This document shows, piece after piece, positions 14,135-14,620 of a stretch of 14,620 nt of DNA. The DNA comes from Alphaproteobacteria bacterium (GTDB taxonomy: Bacteria; Pseudomonadota; Alphaproteobacteria; UBA8366): the NCBI GenBank assembly GCA_018665505.1, contig JABJCS010000188.1, positions 1-14,620 of the forward strand, written 5' to 3'. The notes beneath the pieces were generated by a model. That model was not told where the DNA came from and did not search any database. It saw nothing but the letters and a program-made list of their open reading frames with translations. Position 1 is the first letter of the stretch. Every line of letters starts with the position of its first letter. Both the position numbers and the translations under genes were made by a program.

Positions 14135-14620
14135 TCACAGATTGAGAAAACGAACTAGCTTGTCGAGACGCGGCAGGACCTCATCTGCGGAGGCCGCTTT
14201 CAAACCGAACAGGCAGCGGGTCACCCCCGCCTCAGCCAACTTCTCAATAGCCTTTTGGTCTCGCGGGGTGGCATTGGTAGTAATCGGAAAGGGACCTCGA
14301 CCCGCTTCCTTCGCTAGGGCCGCCAACTCAGCCATCCGTTCTTGCTTCAACTCGGTCGGTGCCTCGTTGCCACCAAGGGACGGGAACCAAGCATCTCCAT
14401 AACGAAGTACGCGCTTGAAAGTACCCGGTGCATCACCACCGACGAGGATCGGCGGATGCGGCTTCTGTACCGGTTTCGGCCAGGACCAGATGGGATCGAA
14501 CTTAACGAACTCACCATCGTAACTCGCCTCGTCTTGGGTCCAGATCGCTTTCATTGCCTCGATGCGTTCGCGCACGATCTTCCAACGGCGGTTCCATGGC
14601 GTGCCGTGGTTCTCCATCTC
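14135..14620 (-). CDS. LLM class F420-dependent oxidoreductase, C-terminal part (5' end outside window)
   Basis: This is the last 161 residues of a luciferase-like monooxygenase, of the branch usually annotated as F420-dependent (TIGR03619, Rv2161c-like). Characteristic are the helix with RWKIVRERIEAMKAIWTQDEA, the block GEFVKFDPIWSWPKPVQKPHPPILVGG, and then RVLRYGDAWFPSL. The frame is open to the window edge, so the start lies beyond 14620; the in-frame ATG at 14617 is internal. These TIM-barrel enzymes use F420 or FMN to oxidise or reduce diverse small molecules, so the cofactor cannot be fixed from this part. The stop is TGA at 14137-14135. It is on the same strand as the PhyH operon but 254 bases upstream of it, so it is probably a separate unit. 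Confidence 0.88.
   Translation of the reverse strand, partial: EMENHGTPWNRRWKIVRERIEAMKAIWTQDEASYDGEFVKFDPIWSWPKPVQKPHPPILVGGDAPGTFKRVLRYGDAWFPSLGGNEAPTELKQERMAELAALAKEAGRGPFPITTNATPRDQKAIEKLAEAGVTRCLFGLKAASADEVLPRLDKLVRFLNL

Overview
The window looks like an accessory catabolic region from a Gram-negative bacterium, most likely an alphaproteobacterium. This rests on moderately high GC, tight operons with SD-led starts, an extragenic palindromic repeat of the GTCATGCCCGC...GGCGGGAATCCAG kind, and the CoA-transferase / 2OG-oxygenase / SDR / LLM gene mix typical of marine and soil relatives. The taxon is an inference; there is no rRNA or tRNA here. Every gap between genes is under 300 bases.

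Layout. (1) 1-572, + strand: the 3' end of a metallophosphoesterase. (2) 684-4742, + strand operon: a protein of the glycine/sarcosine/betaine/D-proline reductase selenoprotein-B family with Cys at the selenocysteine site, then an O-methyltransferase-like protein, a family III (CaiB/BaiF) CoA-transferase and a second methyltransferase of the same type. (3) 4739-8478, - strand operon, read from 8478 downward: a selenoprotein of the UGSC family whose in-frame TGA at 8193-8191 splits it in ordinary gene calls, then two close tandem paralogues and a third, more distant member of one uncharacterised family. A MITE-like inverted repeat sits between the second and third paralogues. (4) 8599-9408, + strand: a short-chain dehydrogenase, divergent from the UGSC operon. 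(5) 9449-13880, - strand operon: PhyH-type dioxygenase, TauD/TfdA-type dioxygenase, sulfatase and SMP-30-type lactonase, preceded by a perfect 18-bp palindrome. (6) 14135 to the window end, - strand: the C-terminal part of an F420-type luciferase-like (LLM) oxidoreductase.

The most notable content is the selenocysteine system. The UGSC reading frame continues 78 codons past the TGA to a TAA 30 bases before the next gene. The U-G-S-C redox motif is intact, and a 7-bp hairpin with a 5-nt loop containing G starts 11 nt after the UGA, as expected of a bacterial SECIS. The same locus holds a Cys homologue of another selenoprotein family (the GrdB/PrdB-like protein), so the two converging operons probably form one thiol/selenol redox pathway. 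My inference is that a CoA-activated or methylated substrate is handled by the CoA-transferase and methyltransferases and acted on by the UGSC protein with its large partners. The substrate cannot be read from the sequence. The 9449-13880 operon looks like a separate or linked route for a sulfated compound: two Fe(II)/2OG oxygenases, a sulfatase and a lactonase.
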